Shown: positions 34,611 to 45,172 of the stretch, one piece after another
Numbering within the stretch: position 1 is the first letter of the stretch
Layout: each line of letters starts with the position of its first letter
NCBI GenBank assembly: GCA_051294375.1
Contig: CM119263.1
Location: 7,332,494 to 7,396,493 of the forward strand
Direction: 5' to 3'
Source of the DNA: Paraspadella gotoi
Lineage: Eukaryota; Chaetognatha
Length of the DNA: 64,000 nucleotides
The notes under the pieces: generated by a model
Database searches by the model: none
Seen by the model: only the letters and a program-made list of their open reading frames with translations
What the model was told of the DNA's origin: nothing
Made by a program: the position numbers and the translations under genes

Positions 34611-37593
34611 AGATCCGTCCGGTTCCACCCTCGATGAATGTTCCCGTCGGGCCGTTAAGCGTTATCTCCGGTTATGATCTCGGGATCGATTTTTTTTCAG
34701 TTGAAACAAAATCGTTTACATATTTTAGTGACGTAATATGAATAGTAAAGCGTTCTGTTTCGCTAAGTTTAATGCTCAAAAATGCAAAGTCCACTTTTGC
34801 CTAGCTTTCGAAAATGAACGTAAAATAAAATTTCAGAAAAAAATATCAAATATCTCGGCTATAATAAAATATGGACGAAGTACCGGAATATAGGGGTTCG
34901 ATTAAATGCGTCAACTATAAAATCTGTATTTAAGACTAGGAATTCTACAAAACACAGACCAGAGGGGAAAAAAGGGTGGGTTATACAATAGGCCAAAATG
35001 AGGGCGATAAAAAGATAAACGATAAAAAAAAATAAAAGCTTTTTTACACTAAAAAAGTGACGGTTGTCCAAAACTTCGTAGCTAATCAGATGAAGAGAAA
35101 AAAAAAAGTCGGAAAAACGAGGAAAAGACCGGAAAAGTCATTCCAAGAGAAAAAGGGAAAAAAATTACTACATATCTGATTCATTTCGCTTAACCTCCAA
35201 GAAAAAATATATAGGGGACAATTAAAAGTGTATGGTATAGTGCACTTAGTTTAAAAAACAAACGCGTTTATCAATCAATGTAAAGAGAAGCAGCGGTTCA
35301 CGCCTAAACAAGGAAAATAAATTGTGTCGACTGAGCTGAGACAATACCGAAGGCGAAGTATCGATGCTGGCAGAGTTGATAACATCGCAACATTTTGGCC
35401 GACCCGGCATAAATTAGATTGGATGGAAGGCTCACGCCCCGCCCTGTCATCGGTTTACCTTTTCCTTGGCCTTCTTCTCATCGTCTGCGATCTGATTGGC
35501 CTTATCGAGCTCCTCCTTGGTTTTGTCCAACTCGTCACGAAGTTCGTTGATCTTTTTCTTCACTTGGTTGGAAATATTAGCTGCGTTTTGCGTTTGGGCG
35601 CTCATTGTTTCTGGAGTCGTAGTTTGAGCGTTCGTGTACAAATATTCGAAATCGCGAGGATTTTCTCTTTTTTTTTTCCCTTTGGATGTCAGTCGCGCCT
35701 CCGAATTTATTGTGTCAGAAATGTTTTTTTTTTCTTTCGTTCAGTTGCGATTTATAGAGAATAATGAGCGATTTTTTAATTCTTTTTGCGAATTCTGATA
35801 AAAAAAAAACCGACACTGGTTTCGTCGGAGAAAGGGATCTGTTCCCGTCTATCACACCACCCAAGATCGAGAAATGCTGCCTGCGTGCGTGCGTGTGACG
35901 AAGTGCGTGGGTCTCTGCGTGCGAGCGTAGAATCTCGAAGGACCACTGACATAACTGCGGCGCAGCAGCCGCTTCACCGAGGCAGCTCCGCTGCGTCTCC
36001 GGCACCGCGACGAGAATAGAAAAGTAGTTCCTTCCCCACCGTCTCATTGTGCGGAATGCGACGTACAATATTTTGTGTATGGGACGAAGTTGGATATTCT
36101 TATTCTAACTAGTTTTTTTACATTTATTAAAAATCGATATTAAATGGTTATTTATAAGACGCAAACACTTCAGTTCCCACATTATTTCTAGTGGTGCGAA
36201 TCGGAAATTGAACCTCGACGGAAAAACGGAGAAGCAAAAACAAAAGGCGGGACACGCACGGGAGATTCAATTAAACGACCAGACGTCGGAAGGGACGGGC
36301 TCGGGAGGGCCTTGCCCTTTTCGGAGGAAAAAACATGAGTCAATAGGAGATATTTTAAGCAAAGTTTAATGGACGAATCTATTTAATTATCTTGTTAATC
36401 TTGTCTTGGGATTTCGTTTTAGAAAAAATTTAAAAATACGCTACAGTACAGAACAGGTTGTTACCAACTTTCATTGATTGATTGTTTGCAGCAAATAAGT
36501 TGTTAAAACCGGTTTCTATTTTCCTGGGAATGACCGTCAAGAGGACGCTGACCGAGAATTGTCCTCAAAACTTAATCGCAAGGCGAGGATTCCTGGCGCA
36601 CGACGGAATGGAAGCATCGATTCTGTTTTATCAAATTCGATTAAGTCCAATTTGTCTCAATTTCCGACCGACAAAAAAACGAGGATGAGTCGAGAGAGTA
36701 TCGGCTAAGTTGACGCCTTGAGTCGGTTAATTACGTGACGTCAATCAAAGAATTCATTTATTTTAAATTTTATTAGCAAGGTAAATTAGTTTAGTCTATG
36801 TATGCAGGATAAAATGTACATTGATATATTCGCCCTTTATAATGTTACAAACCAATTTTATTTTTATTGGACGGCCTCGTTTGATGATTTTCATTTATTA
36901 TTCAGACTATTCACAACACCTCTTTGGTTATTTTCAATTGTAATAAAAGTTTCTTCCCGATTTTTTTTTCGAGCCCCAGATGACGAGACATTAATTTTTT
37001 TTTTTTTTAAAGAACGACCTCTTCATTTATGACGGAAAAGGCATTTTCTAAAAGTCCAAATATTCTTCCTTACATTTTATGTATTATGTACTTGATCAAA
37101 TTAAATGCATTAAAAAATGTCATATGATTTTTTAACTCCTCATGTTTTCAAATTATTTTTTATCGTACAACTTAAAAAGAACCGAAACGAAATAAGTTGA
37201 TAAAGAGAGAAAAGACAAGCGACCCCGAACTGACAACTGACCTCAGCGACTTGTTTGTTGGCCGATTCGAGATTGGTGTTGGCGGTGGAGAGGTTCTCCG
37301 CCGTCGTGTCCAGGTCGTTCTCCACCTGTTGGATCTTCTTGTTCAGGGAGTTGATCTCATCGTCGCGCTTAAGGTAGGGAAAAAAAACTTTTAGTTTATG
37401 GAGGGCTCTCGCTCTCTATCTTTTTTTTTTTCTTTTCTTCTTCTTCTTTCTTCTTCTTCTTCTTCTTCTTCTTCTTCTTCTTCTTCTCTTCTTCTTCTTC
37501 TTCTTCTTTTTCTTCTTTTCTTTTCTTTCTTCTTTCTTCTTTTCTTTCTTTCTTTTCTTTCTTTTCTTTCTTTTTTTTCTTTCTTTTCTTCTC

Positions 37594-37646
<53 letters not shown>

Positions 37647-40600
37647 TCTCTCTTCTTGTTTCTCTTCTTCACGCCGGCATCCAAGGATCGAAGGTGGTTG
37701 ATGCTATGATGCCGAAGCTTGGCCTTTTCTCTCCAAGAAATTGATAAAGCAGAGAACGAGGGCGCGGGATCATGGATGCGTTGGTGCAAAAGGTCAGAAG
37801 GATTTGAGTTATCTTAACAGGAGTTTTGGGGTAAGATCGAAAAGTCTGTGAAAGAAGAGGTTTGCTGCTTGAAGATAGGAAAAGAATGGCAGATAGAATA
37901 AGTAGATAAATGTATAAAAATACTATGTATGATACGTATAGGAAAATATTAAATAAAAACTCGACTCGACTGATTAAAAAAAATGGGAAAAAGTCCTTTC
38001 TCTTCTAAATGAAAAAAAACAACTTTTTTCTGAAACTTTTCTACCGGGTTATTTGATAAACAAAAATCGCGCTCTCCCGCAAAATGTTATCTAACAGCAA
38101 AAATCGAAAGAGAGAAAAAAAAAAGTATTTTTAAATTCCTCGTAATCGAGAAAAAGAAACTGAGATCTTCAAGATGTTTCCTTCGAATCTTCTTTTTTTG
38201 TTGATATTCAGTGGAGAAGACTTTTGGATAACAAACCCGAGGATGCCTTCATTTCAATGGGGGTTGGGGGAGGGGGAGAATAGGAGATGATTTCGATTCA
38301 GGTGGTTTTTTTTGGGGGGGGGGTTGAGTCGAGATGGCGGAAAGAGAGGGAGTGAAATAGGGACTGAGTTGCGTTAGATGGAAACGATTAGTGACAGAAT
38401 TTTGTGGTTTTGTTCTCAATTTGTTACGAGATGTACGAAGATCATTACAACATATTTAACAGATCATGCCAGAGTATTTTCTTTATCCTACAAGCTGAAA
38501 CGGAAAATATAAATCGAGAAAAGTCGAAATAAAATGAAATTTAAAGTTTGATACTTGGCAGCCTTATCAATCGATGATGGACGAAAGGAAAAAGAAAGAA
38601 AGAAACTGAAAAAAAAAGAAGCTCAACATCAATGATTGAGAAAAAAAAATTGAACTGTTGGTTGATTCTGGCCGGCGGATAATGGTGAATAAAAGATGGT
38701 AACGTGAATGATAATGGTAACGTGAATCCCAGAGGGTGGAAGGGATGAGGAGGAGGAGGAAGGAGTGAGGAGAAAGGAGCTGGTTTTCATCGGCGATCCT
38801 TTCCACCAAAGATGCTGGAGGGCGAGGAGGGGATCGAACATCTCGAGGAGTCTGGAGTCGATGGTGGAAGTAGTTGGAAGATAATCTTCTGTTCGCGCAC
38901 AACGCGTTGAGGTTGCTCTCTCTCTCTCTCTCTCTCTCCTCTCTCTCTCCTCTCTCTCACTATGAGCCCGAGCTCGAACGATCGCGCCTTCAGTGTGGAA
39001 CAAAAATAGCGCTTTCAGCCTCTGACTGAATTAAAAGAAAATTCTTAATTTGCCGGTAAAAGAGAAGAAAAAAGTGAGAAAAAGAAAAACTGAAGATTAA
39101 ATTAGATATGATTTTGGTTTAGAAAAAAAAGATAGAGTTTAAGCGATGAAAAAGTATGTGATCTTAAATCGTGACATTTTATATAGTTTACAATGTAATA
39201 ATTTAAAAATGAAAATACACAGTACAGACGAAAGAGACAGAGAAAGACAGATAGCCAGACAGAGAAAATGACGCACAGTCGGGCACATTGTCAGACAGCC
39301 GGCCCGCAAGGAAGCAAGAATAAAACTACCCACCGATTGTCTCGATAGCTCAAGAACCCTTTATTTTACAATATTCTGAAGAATCATCTTTACAAATATA
39401 CAAATATGTGGGATAATCGTAATTGACCTCACCTCCTTGAGGTTCATCTGAAGCGCCTTCATCCTCTCCTCAGCCTGTTCCGCTCGGTCCACCGACTCTT
39501 CCTTCTCCTTCTTCATCTGCTGCATCTTCTTGCGGATCGCCTCCATCGTGTTGGACGCCGCCTCCTTGCCTGAAAGTCAAATGATAAACCTTATTTAGGA
39601 AAATTATATATTCGATAATGTAGGAATCGAAATTAAAAATTCTGGTATTTTACATTATATATGTAGTTCCATAGGAAATGTATATGTTGTAAAAAAGATG
39701 ACTCAACTTTACTTAATCAAAAAATACCAAGTGATTTAAATTTGTATTTGTATAACGAAATGGGCCTTTATACAAAAACGCTTTAAACCATTAAAAGATA
39801 TTACTAACATCGTAGGGCAATTTGGCACGCAAATATTATACAAATGATAATCACGTGTGATAAAGTGATAATAGACAGATTTCAAATGATAAAAGCGGTA
39901 ATCATGTGACTGTATCTCGTTACATTAAACACCGCTCCCGCCCAATCTTTTTTTTTTGTCGGAGTTTTGTTTTGAAAAAGGAGAAAGTCAACACACGAAC
40001 CGTTTTCTGTTTCGCCAGTGATTTTTTATACAAACTTGTTCACTTAATCATTTTTAAGGAATCTTGCTACCAAAAGAAAATATTTTTTTGCGCAGTCGAT
40101 TTAACAGTTGACCTTAAAAACTGAATAGTATCGGTGATATTCTTATAATTTTTTTTTAAATATTCGCAATTTCGAAAAATTAATGAAATTGATCAAGTAA
40201 AATTCCCAAAAAATTTTTAACCACAATTTTACTTAAAAAATGGGACGCTCGCAATACCCACGACTCGAAAGAAAATTAGCGTTGAAAAATATATCGCTTT
40301 TATTTAGAGAGATGATTTCACATTTCGAATCTAATCGGACTTTGGAAAGTGAAAAACGACGCTTAATGGAAAATGTTTTGGTTCGAAGCCAAAGAAAAAA
40401 AGTCGCGAAAAAAAGGGAAAGACTTTAACGTGGAGCATTTTTTACGAACACATAAACTGCCTTTTTTTCTCTCTCTCTCGCTCTCTGCTGCGAGGATGTG
40501 TATTTGTTTGCATTTTTTGTAATTCTATATTTTGGTGTATATAGCCGTAAACGTCTGACAGCTTTTTTTGTTTACTTGATCGATATAAAGGTTAGATTTA

Positions 40601-40833
40601 CACTTTCAAGATTTGAAAGGAGCAAAAGTTGGACTGATGTTCAACAGCGGCGAGTTTTCGTAATGAACAAATTTAAATTTACTTATATCTATATAATTTT
40701 ACTTCCAAGTTTCATAAACTATCTCTCAACGCTCCGCAAAAGTTTGCCAAAAATCATGAACCCTCCCTACTACTTGCCGCCCAATCTTCAGTTCCAAGAG
40801 GCATAAAACTGACTTACCCTTAGAAGTAGACAT
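22146..40833 (-). CDS. Tropomyosin, alternatively spliced, complete gene (copy B)
   Basis: This is a coiled-coil dimer that polymerises along actin filaments and controls myosin and other partners. The exon plan is the classical animal one: exon 1 (38 codons from MEAIRKKM), exon 2 (126 nt), exon 3 (134 nt), exon 4 (118 nt), exon 5 (71 nt), exon 6 (76 nt), exon 7 (63 nt), exon 8 (70 nt) and exon 9 (80 nt plus stop). The total is 284 residues. Family landmarks include [44 protein letters not shown] and a C-terminal NELSGY. A second start exon (1b) lies between exons 2 and 3, as in vertebrate genes, giving a 253-residue short form. Exon 4 has five alternatives, exons 5, 7 and 8 two each, and exon 9 three, all phase-compatible. 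Which combinations are used cannot be read from DNA. Gene symbols are left blank because orthology to a named paralogue is not settled. Confidence 0.9.
22633..22715 (-). CDS. Tropomyosin exon 9b (terminal)
   Basis: The acceptor is CTTTTCAG. It starts CG, giving Ala after exon 8a. It encodes [20 protein letters not shown], then NEMSGY and TAA. The QW pair is shared with exon 9' of the 5.3-kb cassette, suggesting that 9b and 9' are the closer relatives. Confidence 0.9.
22716..24640. other. Intron-like stretch between exons 9b and 9a
   Basis: No further exon was found in these 1.9 kb. The sequence includes CGCGCG-rich spots and many A-runs. It should contain the 3' untranslated region for transcripts ending in exon 9a. 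Confidence 0.4.
24641..24723 (-). CDS. Tropomyosin exon 9a (terminal)
   Basis: The acceptor is TCCCAATAG. It starts GA, giving Arg after exon 8b (C+GA) or Gly after exon 8a. It encodes [20 protein letters not shown], then SELAEM and TAA. The end lacks the GY of 9b and 9c, as in some non-muscle-type C-termini. Confidence 0.85.
24905..24974 (-). CDS. Tropomyosin exon 8b
   Basis: The acceptor is CATCTACAG and the donor GTAAGT. It encodes [20 protein letters not shown] and KVE, plus a lone C. It lies only about 180 bases before exon 9a. The trailing C differs from the G of exon 8a and affects which terminal exon can follow. Confidence 0.88.
25536..25605 (-). CDS. Tropomyosin exon 8a
   Basis: The acceptor is CAAACAG and the donor GTATCG. 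It encodes [20 protein letters not shown] and KLE, plus a lone G. It matches the AE-x-RA-x-x-AER-x-V-x-KLQKE family block and has a Cys near residue 252. Confidence 0.9.
25973..26035 (-). CDS. Tropomyosin exon 7b
   Basis: The exon is 63 nt, phase 0 at both ends. It encodes [19 protein letters not shown] and KD, very close to the [13 protein letters not shown] block of mollusc and flatworm tropomyosins. Confidence 0.9.
26085..26147 (-). CDS. Tropomyosin exon 7a
   Basis: The exon is 63 nt, phase 0 at both ends, and only about 50 bases upstream of exon 7b. It encodes [20 protein letters not shown] and R. The intron between 7a and 7b is too short for normal splicing, so the two must be mutually exclusive unless an exon is misread. 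Confidence 0.85.
26372..26447 (-). CDS. Tropomyosin exon 6 (constitutive)
   Basis: The exon is 76 nt and encodes [20 protein letters not shown] and VSEAE after one split base. This is the most conserved block of the family and the only internal exon from 4 to 8 without an alternative in the cluster. Confidence 0.92.
26555..26625 (-). CDS. Tropomyosin exon 5b
   Basis: The exon is 71 nt and encodes [20 protein letters not shown] and HAE. It ends AG, giving Arg with exon 6. The [10 protein letters not shown] core is canonical. The acceptor (CACATGAAG) is weak. Confidence 0.85.
26673..26756. repeat. (GA)n microsatellite, copy B
   Basis: An uninterrupted GA tract of about 84 bases, immediately upstream (in gene direction) of exon 5b. 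The counterpart in copy A is about 42 bases. Confidence 0.95.
27179..27329. promoter_or_regulatory. CRE and CCAAT cluster between exons 5a and 5b
   Basis: The palindrome TGACGTCA occurs at 27179, 27264 and 27296. The second and third overlap a CCAAT, and a further CCAAT follows near 27325. This density of CREB/ATF- and NF-Y-type sites looks like an enhancer or internal promoter rather than ordinary intron. Orientation and function are unknown. Confidence 0.4.
27511..27581 (-). CDS. Tropomyosin exon 5a
   Basis: The exon is 71 nt with acceptor ATTGACAG and donor GTGAGT. It encodes [20 protein letters not shown] and DAE. It ends GC, giving Ala with exon 6. It matches [19 protein letters not shown] of other animals. 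Confidence 0.9.
28349..28481 (-). CDS. Candidate non-coiled-coil cassette exon 4f
   Basis: The acceptor is TTCCGCAG and the donor GTACAG. The only open frame of the three starts one base into a codon and ends in frame 0, exactly the phases of exon 4, and it follows the five exon 4 copies. It encodes [33 protein letters not shown] and [11 protein letters not shown]. The length is 44.3 codons instead of 39.3, and the three prolines and the SGS are incompatible with a continuous coiled coil. It is open at the same length in both 10.7-kb copies. It could be a chance open frame, a decoy exon, or a real variant that interrupts the rod. Confidence 0.4.
28791..28908 (-). CDS. Tropomyosin exon 4e
   Basis: The exon is 118 nt and encodes [32 protein letters not shown] and SDRKYDE. 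It is closest to exon 4d. Confidence 0.9.
29365..29482 (-). CDS. Tropomyosin exon 4d
   Basis: The exon is 118 nt and encodes [32 protein letters not shown] and SDRKYDE. This is the copy nearest the canonical animal exon 4 ([14 protein letters not shown]). It is probably the ancestral or default form. Confidence 0.9.
30215..30332 (-). CDS. Tropomyosin exon 4c
   Basis: The exon is 118 nt and encodes [32 protein letters not shown] and SAKKYEE. Acceptor ATACTTAG, donor GTAGAG. Confidence 0.88.
30624..30741 (-). CDS. Tropomyosin exon 4b
   Basis: The exon is 118 nt and encodes [32 protein letters not shown] and SDKKYQE. It is the most divergent of the five true exon 4 copies. It begins with G rather than A, which still gives Arg at the junction (AG+G). 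Confidence 0.85.
31099..31216 (-). CDS. Tropomyosin exon 4a
   Basis: The exon is 118 nt and encodes [32 protein letters not shown] and SDRKYEE. It is the first exon 4 in transcription order, about 200 bases after exon 3. Confidence 0.88.
31420..31553 (-). CDS. Tropomyosin exon 3 (constitutive)
   Basis: The exon is 134 nt with acceptor CACTCCAG and donor GTACGT. It encodes [38 protein letters not shown] and AADESE, ending AG. All five exon 4 copies, and 4f, complete this to an Arg codon. Confidence 0.92.
31554..35458. other. Large intron between exons 1b and 3
   Basis: No alternative exon was found. The stretch contains the end of the 10.7-kb repeat (near 32,306), AT-rich sequence and a CT microsatellite (34567-34608). 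Several open frames on both strands (for example around 34.2-34.7 kb) lack splice-site or family support. Confidence 0.5.
34567..34608. repeat. (CT)n microsatellite
   Basis: About 42 bases of CT repeat in the tropomyosin intron. Confidence 0.95.
35459..35605 (-). CDS. Tropomyosin exon 1b (short-isoform start)
   Basis: It begins with an ATG ([20 protein letters not shown]...) and encodes 49 residues, ending KKAKEK in frame 0 before donor GTAAAC. It has no similarity to exon 1 but has the charged heptad pattern [18 protein letters not shown]. Its position between exons 2 and 3 is where vertebrate genes keep their internal promoter exon. A longer open frame upstream begins at TTG and is not a normal start. 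Confidence 0.88.
35606..37241. promoter_or_regulatory. Region upstream of exon 1b, likely internal promoter
   Basis: No exon is seen. The sequence at about 35,870-36,020 is GC- and CpG-rich compared with the rest of the gene (several GCGTGCG motifs). This suits a promoter or 5' untranslated exon for the short isoform. No TATA box is evident. One TGACGTCA lies near 36,737. Confidence 0.35.
37242..37367 (-). CDS. Tropomyosin exon 2
   Basis: The exon is 126 nt (42 codons), phase 0 at both ends. It encodes [32 protein letters not shown] and [10 protein letters not shown]. LENxLDTTxENLxTANTNLE is a recognised invertebrate exon 2 block. Confidence 0.9.
37421..37642. repeat. (CTT)n / (CT)n composite microsatellite
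   Basis: More than 200 bases of almost pure pyrimidine: CTT repeats, then TTTC repeats, then CT repeats. It starts about 50 bases upstream (in gene direction) of exon 2. The long open frames across it on both strands are low-complexity artefacts. Confidence 0.95.
38914..38959. repeat. (CT)n microsatellite
   Basis: CT repeat in the intron between exons 1 and 2, with CCTC interruptions. Confidence 0.9.
39433..39569 (-). CDS. Tropomyosin exon 1 (long-isoform start)
   Basis: The acceptor is TGACTTTCAG. The canonical start is the ATG at 39546, [20 protein letters not shown] and then [18 protein letters not shown], 38 codons to a GTGAGG donor. The ATG context (ACG ATG G) is strong. Upstream of it, KEAASNT is in frame with the ATG of exon 0, so a 13-residue extension is possible. 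Confidence 0.92.
40818..40833 (-). CDS. Tropomyosin exon 0 (upstream ATG, possible N-terminal extension)
   Basis: The exon reads ATG TCT ACT TCT AAG G followed by GTAAGT, a perfect donor, with A at -3 of the ATG. Joined to the acceptor at 39569 it gives [20 protein letters not shown] in one frame. If this ATG is used, the tropomyosin gains 13 residues before the normal first Met. Confidence 0.6.
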
Positions 40834-42318
40834 CTTTGATGTTTTTTAGGCGTTGGACGCACAAAAAAGAAGGAGAAAAAAAGGTTTTTTTTTAGTTTTT
40901 GATCAAAAAAAGGAAATTTTTGATCGATGTTGAACCGAGGAGCCTGGACTGCGCTACTGAAGCCTCTATCGCGTGGGGATTCTCCTCGAAAGCCTTCGGG
41001 ACGAGCTGCGGAGGCGGGGGAGGCTATGATGTGGTCGTCGTCGTCGTCGTCGATGAGGAGGCCGACGAACGCGTCGAGCGAGCGGAGGATGATGAGGACG
41101 AGCGATGAGGTTGCGCGATCGAAAACCGAAAATCGAATCGAATGTGAGATGAGAGAGAAAAGAAATTTCGGATGGAGTTTTTTGATGGTGGTTGGTGGTA
41201 GATTAAAAGTTGGTGAAGGAAGGTGGTCGAAAGAGTGGTAAGGAGTGGTGCATATAGTCAACTGGTCAGTCGAGGTTGCTGATGGATGCTAGCTTTGGTG
41301 GTTTCGAGAAATCGGGCGGGTGGTGAATTCGTAAAACGAGATTTCGGGAATGATCGAGTTTTTTAAGAAAAGGTGGTTGATCAAACTATGGACCGAAGCC
41401 GACCCTGAGGAGCGGAAAGGTTTGGAGGCGGAGATGGAAGATGCGGTTGAAGGATGAGTTGGTGAATCGATGGGGCTGAAGAAGAAGCGGGAGATTGGTC
41501 CGACTGTTTCGAGTCTGTGAAGTGGAAATGATGATGGTGATATTGGTAAATGTGATGGAGAAAACGAAGGCGTCGTCGGATTCGATCTAGTCCTTTACGA
41601 TAGTTGGACGACGTTGATGGATTCGAGTAGAAATGTGATGGAGTTAATATTGACGGTGAGATATAGAGAGAGAAAAACTTTTTAAAATTCAAATCAATTT
41701 GTCTTTTGGTTTTTTAATTTAAACACTTTTCCACTACTACGATTCCAACAAAAATTTATATCCAGCTTGATTCCATACTTTCCTACCCACACACGAAATT
41801 TCATTTCAGTTTATCGATCCAATTTTTAATAAATAAAATAATTATGTGTAAATGTAAGTAAAAAATCTTTAAGTAAATGTGACTTTGTTTTTTCAATTTA
41901 AACTCATTTCCACTGGGACGATTCAATCAAAACTTTATATCCATCTAAGTCACAAACTTTCCTACCAACACACAAAATTTCATTTACATCCAATCACGAG
42001 CAGTTGGAGTTTAATGCTAAGGTGAGACGGACAGACGGATGGACCGACGGATCTTAGAAATAAATAAAAAATTTTAGCCATTCCTATCTATAAATAAATA
42101 TTAAAAAAATAATATATATGTATAAAGTCATGTTATAAATTTTTTGTCTATCCTAATCTTAAAAAATATTAAAATTTTCATTTGAGCAGTGTGCTCAATT
42201 GAATTTTTGACCCAACTTACTGATAGGCCACCCCTAATTATAGAGTCGGAATCTAAATCTAAACCGACTAAAAAGACTTAAAGGAAAACATGAAACAATT
42301 ACAAATTAACCATTTAAT
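40834..42318. promoter_or_regulatory. Upstream region of the tropomyosin gene
   Basis: This should contain the 5' untranslated region and promoter for the long isoforms. Open frames on both strands here are GTC/CGA-rich and unsupported. The distal part (from about 41,700) contains two copies of a dispersed repeat, so the usable promoter is probably within about 900 bases of exon 0. I see only a weak TATA-like CTATATG near 41,250. Confidence 0.3.
41705..42060. repeat. Dispersed repeat, two copies (left arm)
   Basis: Two tandem-like copies share AATTTAAAC, CATTTCCACT, CTTTATATCCA, CTTTCCTACC and CACACAAAATTTCAT, then GAGTTTAATGCTAAGG with an ACGG-type tail. Further copies lie in the right arm and at 46,380-46,745. 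Confidence 0.75.
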
Positions 42319-43923
42319 ATGGCCTGTTTTGAGAATGCTTGCTTTTTGATAAGTCAGTTAGCCGGCATTCAATCAATTCAGTTTACATGTTTCAACGAGA
42401 GATTGAACGTTTATCAAAATTTATCGATTAGTTGGCATACGACAACATGTAAATGAGAATATAGAAATTAAATGGTTAATTTGTAATTGTTTCATGTTTT
42501 CCTTTAAGTCTTTTTAGTCGGTTTAGATTTAGATTCCGACTCTATAATTAGGGGTGGCCTATCAGTAAGTTGGGTCAAAAATTCAATTGAGCACCTGCTC
42601 AAATGAAAATTTTAATATTTTTAAAGATTAGGATAGACAAAAAATTTATAACATGACTTTTATACATATATATTATTTTTTTAATATTTATTTATAGATA
42701 GGATGGCTAAAATTTTTTTATTTATTTCTAAGATCCGTCGGTCCATCCGTCTGTCCGTCTCACCTTAGCATTAAACTCCAACTGCTCGTGATTGGATGTA
42801 AATGAAATTTTGTGTGTTGGTAGGAAAGTTTGTGACTTAGATGGATATAAAGTTTTGATTGAATCGTCCCAGTGGAAATGAGTTTAAATGGAAAAAACAA
42901 AAAGTCACATTTACTTAAAGATTTTTACTTAATTTACACATAATTATTTTATTTATTAAAAATTGGATCGATAAACTGAAATGAATTTCGTGTGTGGGTA
43001 GGAAAGTAGGAATCAAGCTGATATTAAATTTTGGAATCGTGAGTGGAAAAGTGTTATTACAAATTGATTTTGAATTTTAAAAAGTTTTTCTCTCTCTATA
43101 TCTCACCGTCAATATTAACTCCATCACATTTCTACTCGAATCCATCAACGTCGTCCAACTATCGTAAAGGACTAGATCGAATCCGACGACGCCTTCGTTT
43201 TCTCCATCACATTTACCAATATCACCATCATCATTTCCACTTCACAGACTCGAAACAGTCGGACCAATCTCCCGCTTCTTCTTCAGCCCCATCGATTCAC
43301 CAACTCATCCTTCAACCGCATCTTCCATCTCCGCCTCCAACCTTTCCGCTCCTCAGGGTCGGCTTCGGTCCATAGTTTGATCAACCACCTTTTCTTAAAA
43401 AACTCGATCATTCCCGAAATCTCGTTTTACGAATTCACCACCCGCCCGATTTCTCGAAACCACCAAGCTAGCATCCATCAGCAACCTCGACTGACCAGTT
43501 GACTATATGCACCACTCCTTACCACTCTTTCGACCACCTTCCTTCACCAACTTTTAATCTACCACCAACCACCATCAAAAAACTCCATCCGAATTTCTTT
43601 TCTCTCTCATCTCACATTCGATTCGATTTTCGGTTTTCGATCGCGCAACCTCATCGCTCGTCCTCATCATCCTCCGCTCGCTCGACGCGTTCGTCGGCCT
43701 CCTCATCGAACGACGACGACGAGACCACATCATAGCCTCCCCCGCCTCCGCAGCTCGTCCCGAGGCTTTCGAGGAGAATCCCCACGCGATAGAGGCTTCA
43801 GTAGCGCAGTCCAGGCTCCTCGGTTCAACATCGATCAAAATTTCCTTTTTTTGATCAAAAACTAAAAAAAAAACTTTTTTTCTCCTTCTTTTTGTGCGTC
43901 CCAACGCCTAAAAAACATCAAAG

Positions 43924-43939
43924 ATGTCTACTTCTAAGG
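43924..43939 (+). pseudogene. Mirror copy of tropomyosin exon 0
   Basis: Identical to exon 0 including its donor, but on the plus strand in the right arm. Confidence 0.8.
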
Positions 43940-45172
43940 GTAAGTCAGTTTTATGCCTTGGAACTGAAGATTGGGCGGCAAGTAGTAGGGAGGGTTCATG
44001 ATTTTTCTGCAAACTTTTGCGGGAGCGTTGAGAGATAGTTTATGAAACTTGGAAGTAAATTATATAGATATAAGTAAATTTAAATTTGTTCATTACGAAA
44101 ACTCGCCGCTGTTGAACATCAGTCCAACTTTTGCTCCTTTCAAATCTTGAAAGTGTAAATCTAACCTTTATATCGATCAAGTAAACAAAAAAAGCTGTTC
44201 AGACGTTTACGGCTATATACACAAAATATAGAATTATCAAAAAATGCAAACAAATCACATCTCGCAGCAGAGAGCGAGAGAGAGAGAAAAAAAGCAGTTT
44301 ATGTGTTCGTAAAAAATGCTCCACGTTAAAGTCTTTCCCTTTTTTTCGCGACTTTTTTTCTTTGGCTTCGAACCAAAACATTTTCCATTAAGCGTCGTTT
44401 TTCACTTTCCAAAGTCCGATTAGATTCGAATGTGAAATCATCTCTCTAAATAAAGCGATATATTTTTCAACGCTAATTTTCTTTCGAGTCGTGGGTATTG
44501 CCGAGCGTCCCATTTTTAAGTAAAATTGTGGTTAAAAATTTTTGGGAATTTTACTTGATCAATTTCATTATTTTTTCGAAATTGCGAATATTTAAAAAAA
44601 ATTTAAGAATATCACCGATACTATTCAGTTTTTAAGGTCAACTGTTAAATCGACTGCGCAAAAAATATTTTCTTTGGTAGCAAGATTCCTTAAAAATGAT
44701 TAAGTGAACAAGTTTGTATAAAAAATCACTGGCGAAACAGAAAACGGTTTCGTGTGTTGACTTTCTCCTTTTTCAAAACAAAACTCCGACAAAAAAAAAA
44801 AGATTGGGCGGAGCGGTGTTTAATGTAACGAGATACAGTCCATATGATTACCGCTTTATCATTTGAAATCTGTCTATTATCACTTTTCACACGTGATTAT
44901 CATTTGTATAATATTTGCGTGCCAAATTGCCCTACGATGTTAGTAATATCTTTAATGGTTAAAGCGTTTTTGTTAAAGGCCATTTCGTTATACAAATACA
45001 AATTTAAATCACTTGGTAATTTTTTGATTAAGAAAGTTGAGTCATCTTTTTTACACATATACATTTCCTATGGAACTACATATATAATGTAAAATACCAA
45101 ATTTTTAATTTCGTTTCCTACATTATCGAATATATATAATTTTCCTAAATAAGGTTTACATTTGAATTTCAG

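Larger units (their letters stand above)
39154..42318. repeat. Large inverted repeat, left arm
   Basis: This arm is the mirror image of 42,467-45,574 and contains tropomyosin exons 0 and 1 and their upstream region. It has intact exons, so it is taken as the genuine arm. Confidence 0.9.

Noticed and set aside
35606-35641. Longer start for exon 1b giving 12 extra residues
   Set aside because: The upstream codon is TTG, not ATG; the MSAQ start is the normal one, although a spliced 5' exon cannot be excluded.
37391-37789. Open frames of 103-132 residues of Lys/Glu/Arg or Leu/Phe/Ser
   Set aside because: They come from the CTT/CT microsatellite next to tropomyosin exon 2.
40788-41261. 157-residue open frame upstream of exon 0 and its plus-strand relatives
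   Set aside because: It overlaps the promoter and 5' region, has an Asp/Ser-rich repeat from GTC arrays, and in the mirrored arm is broken by indels.
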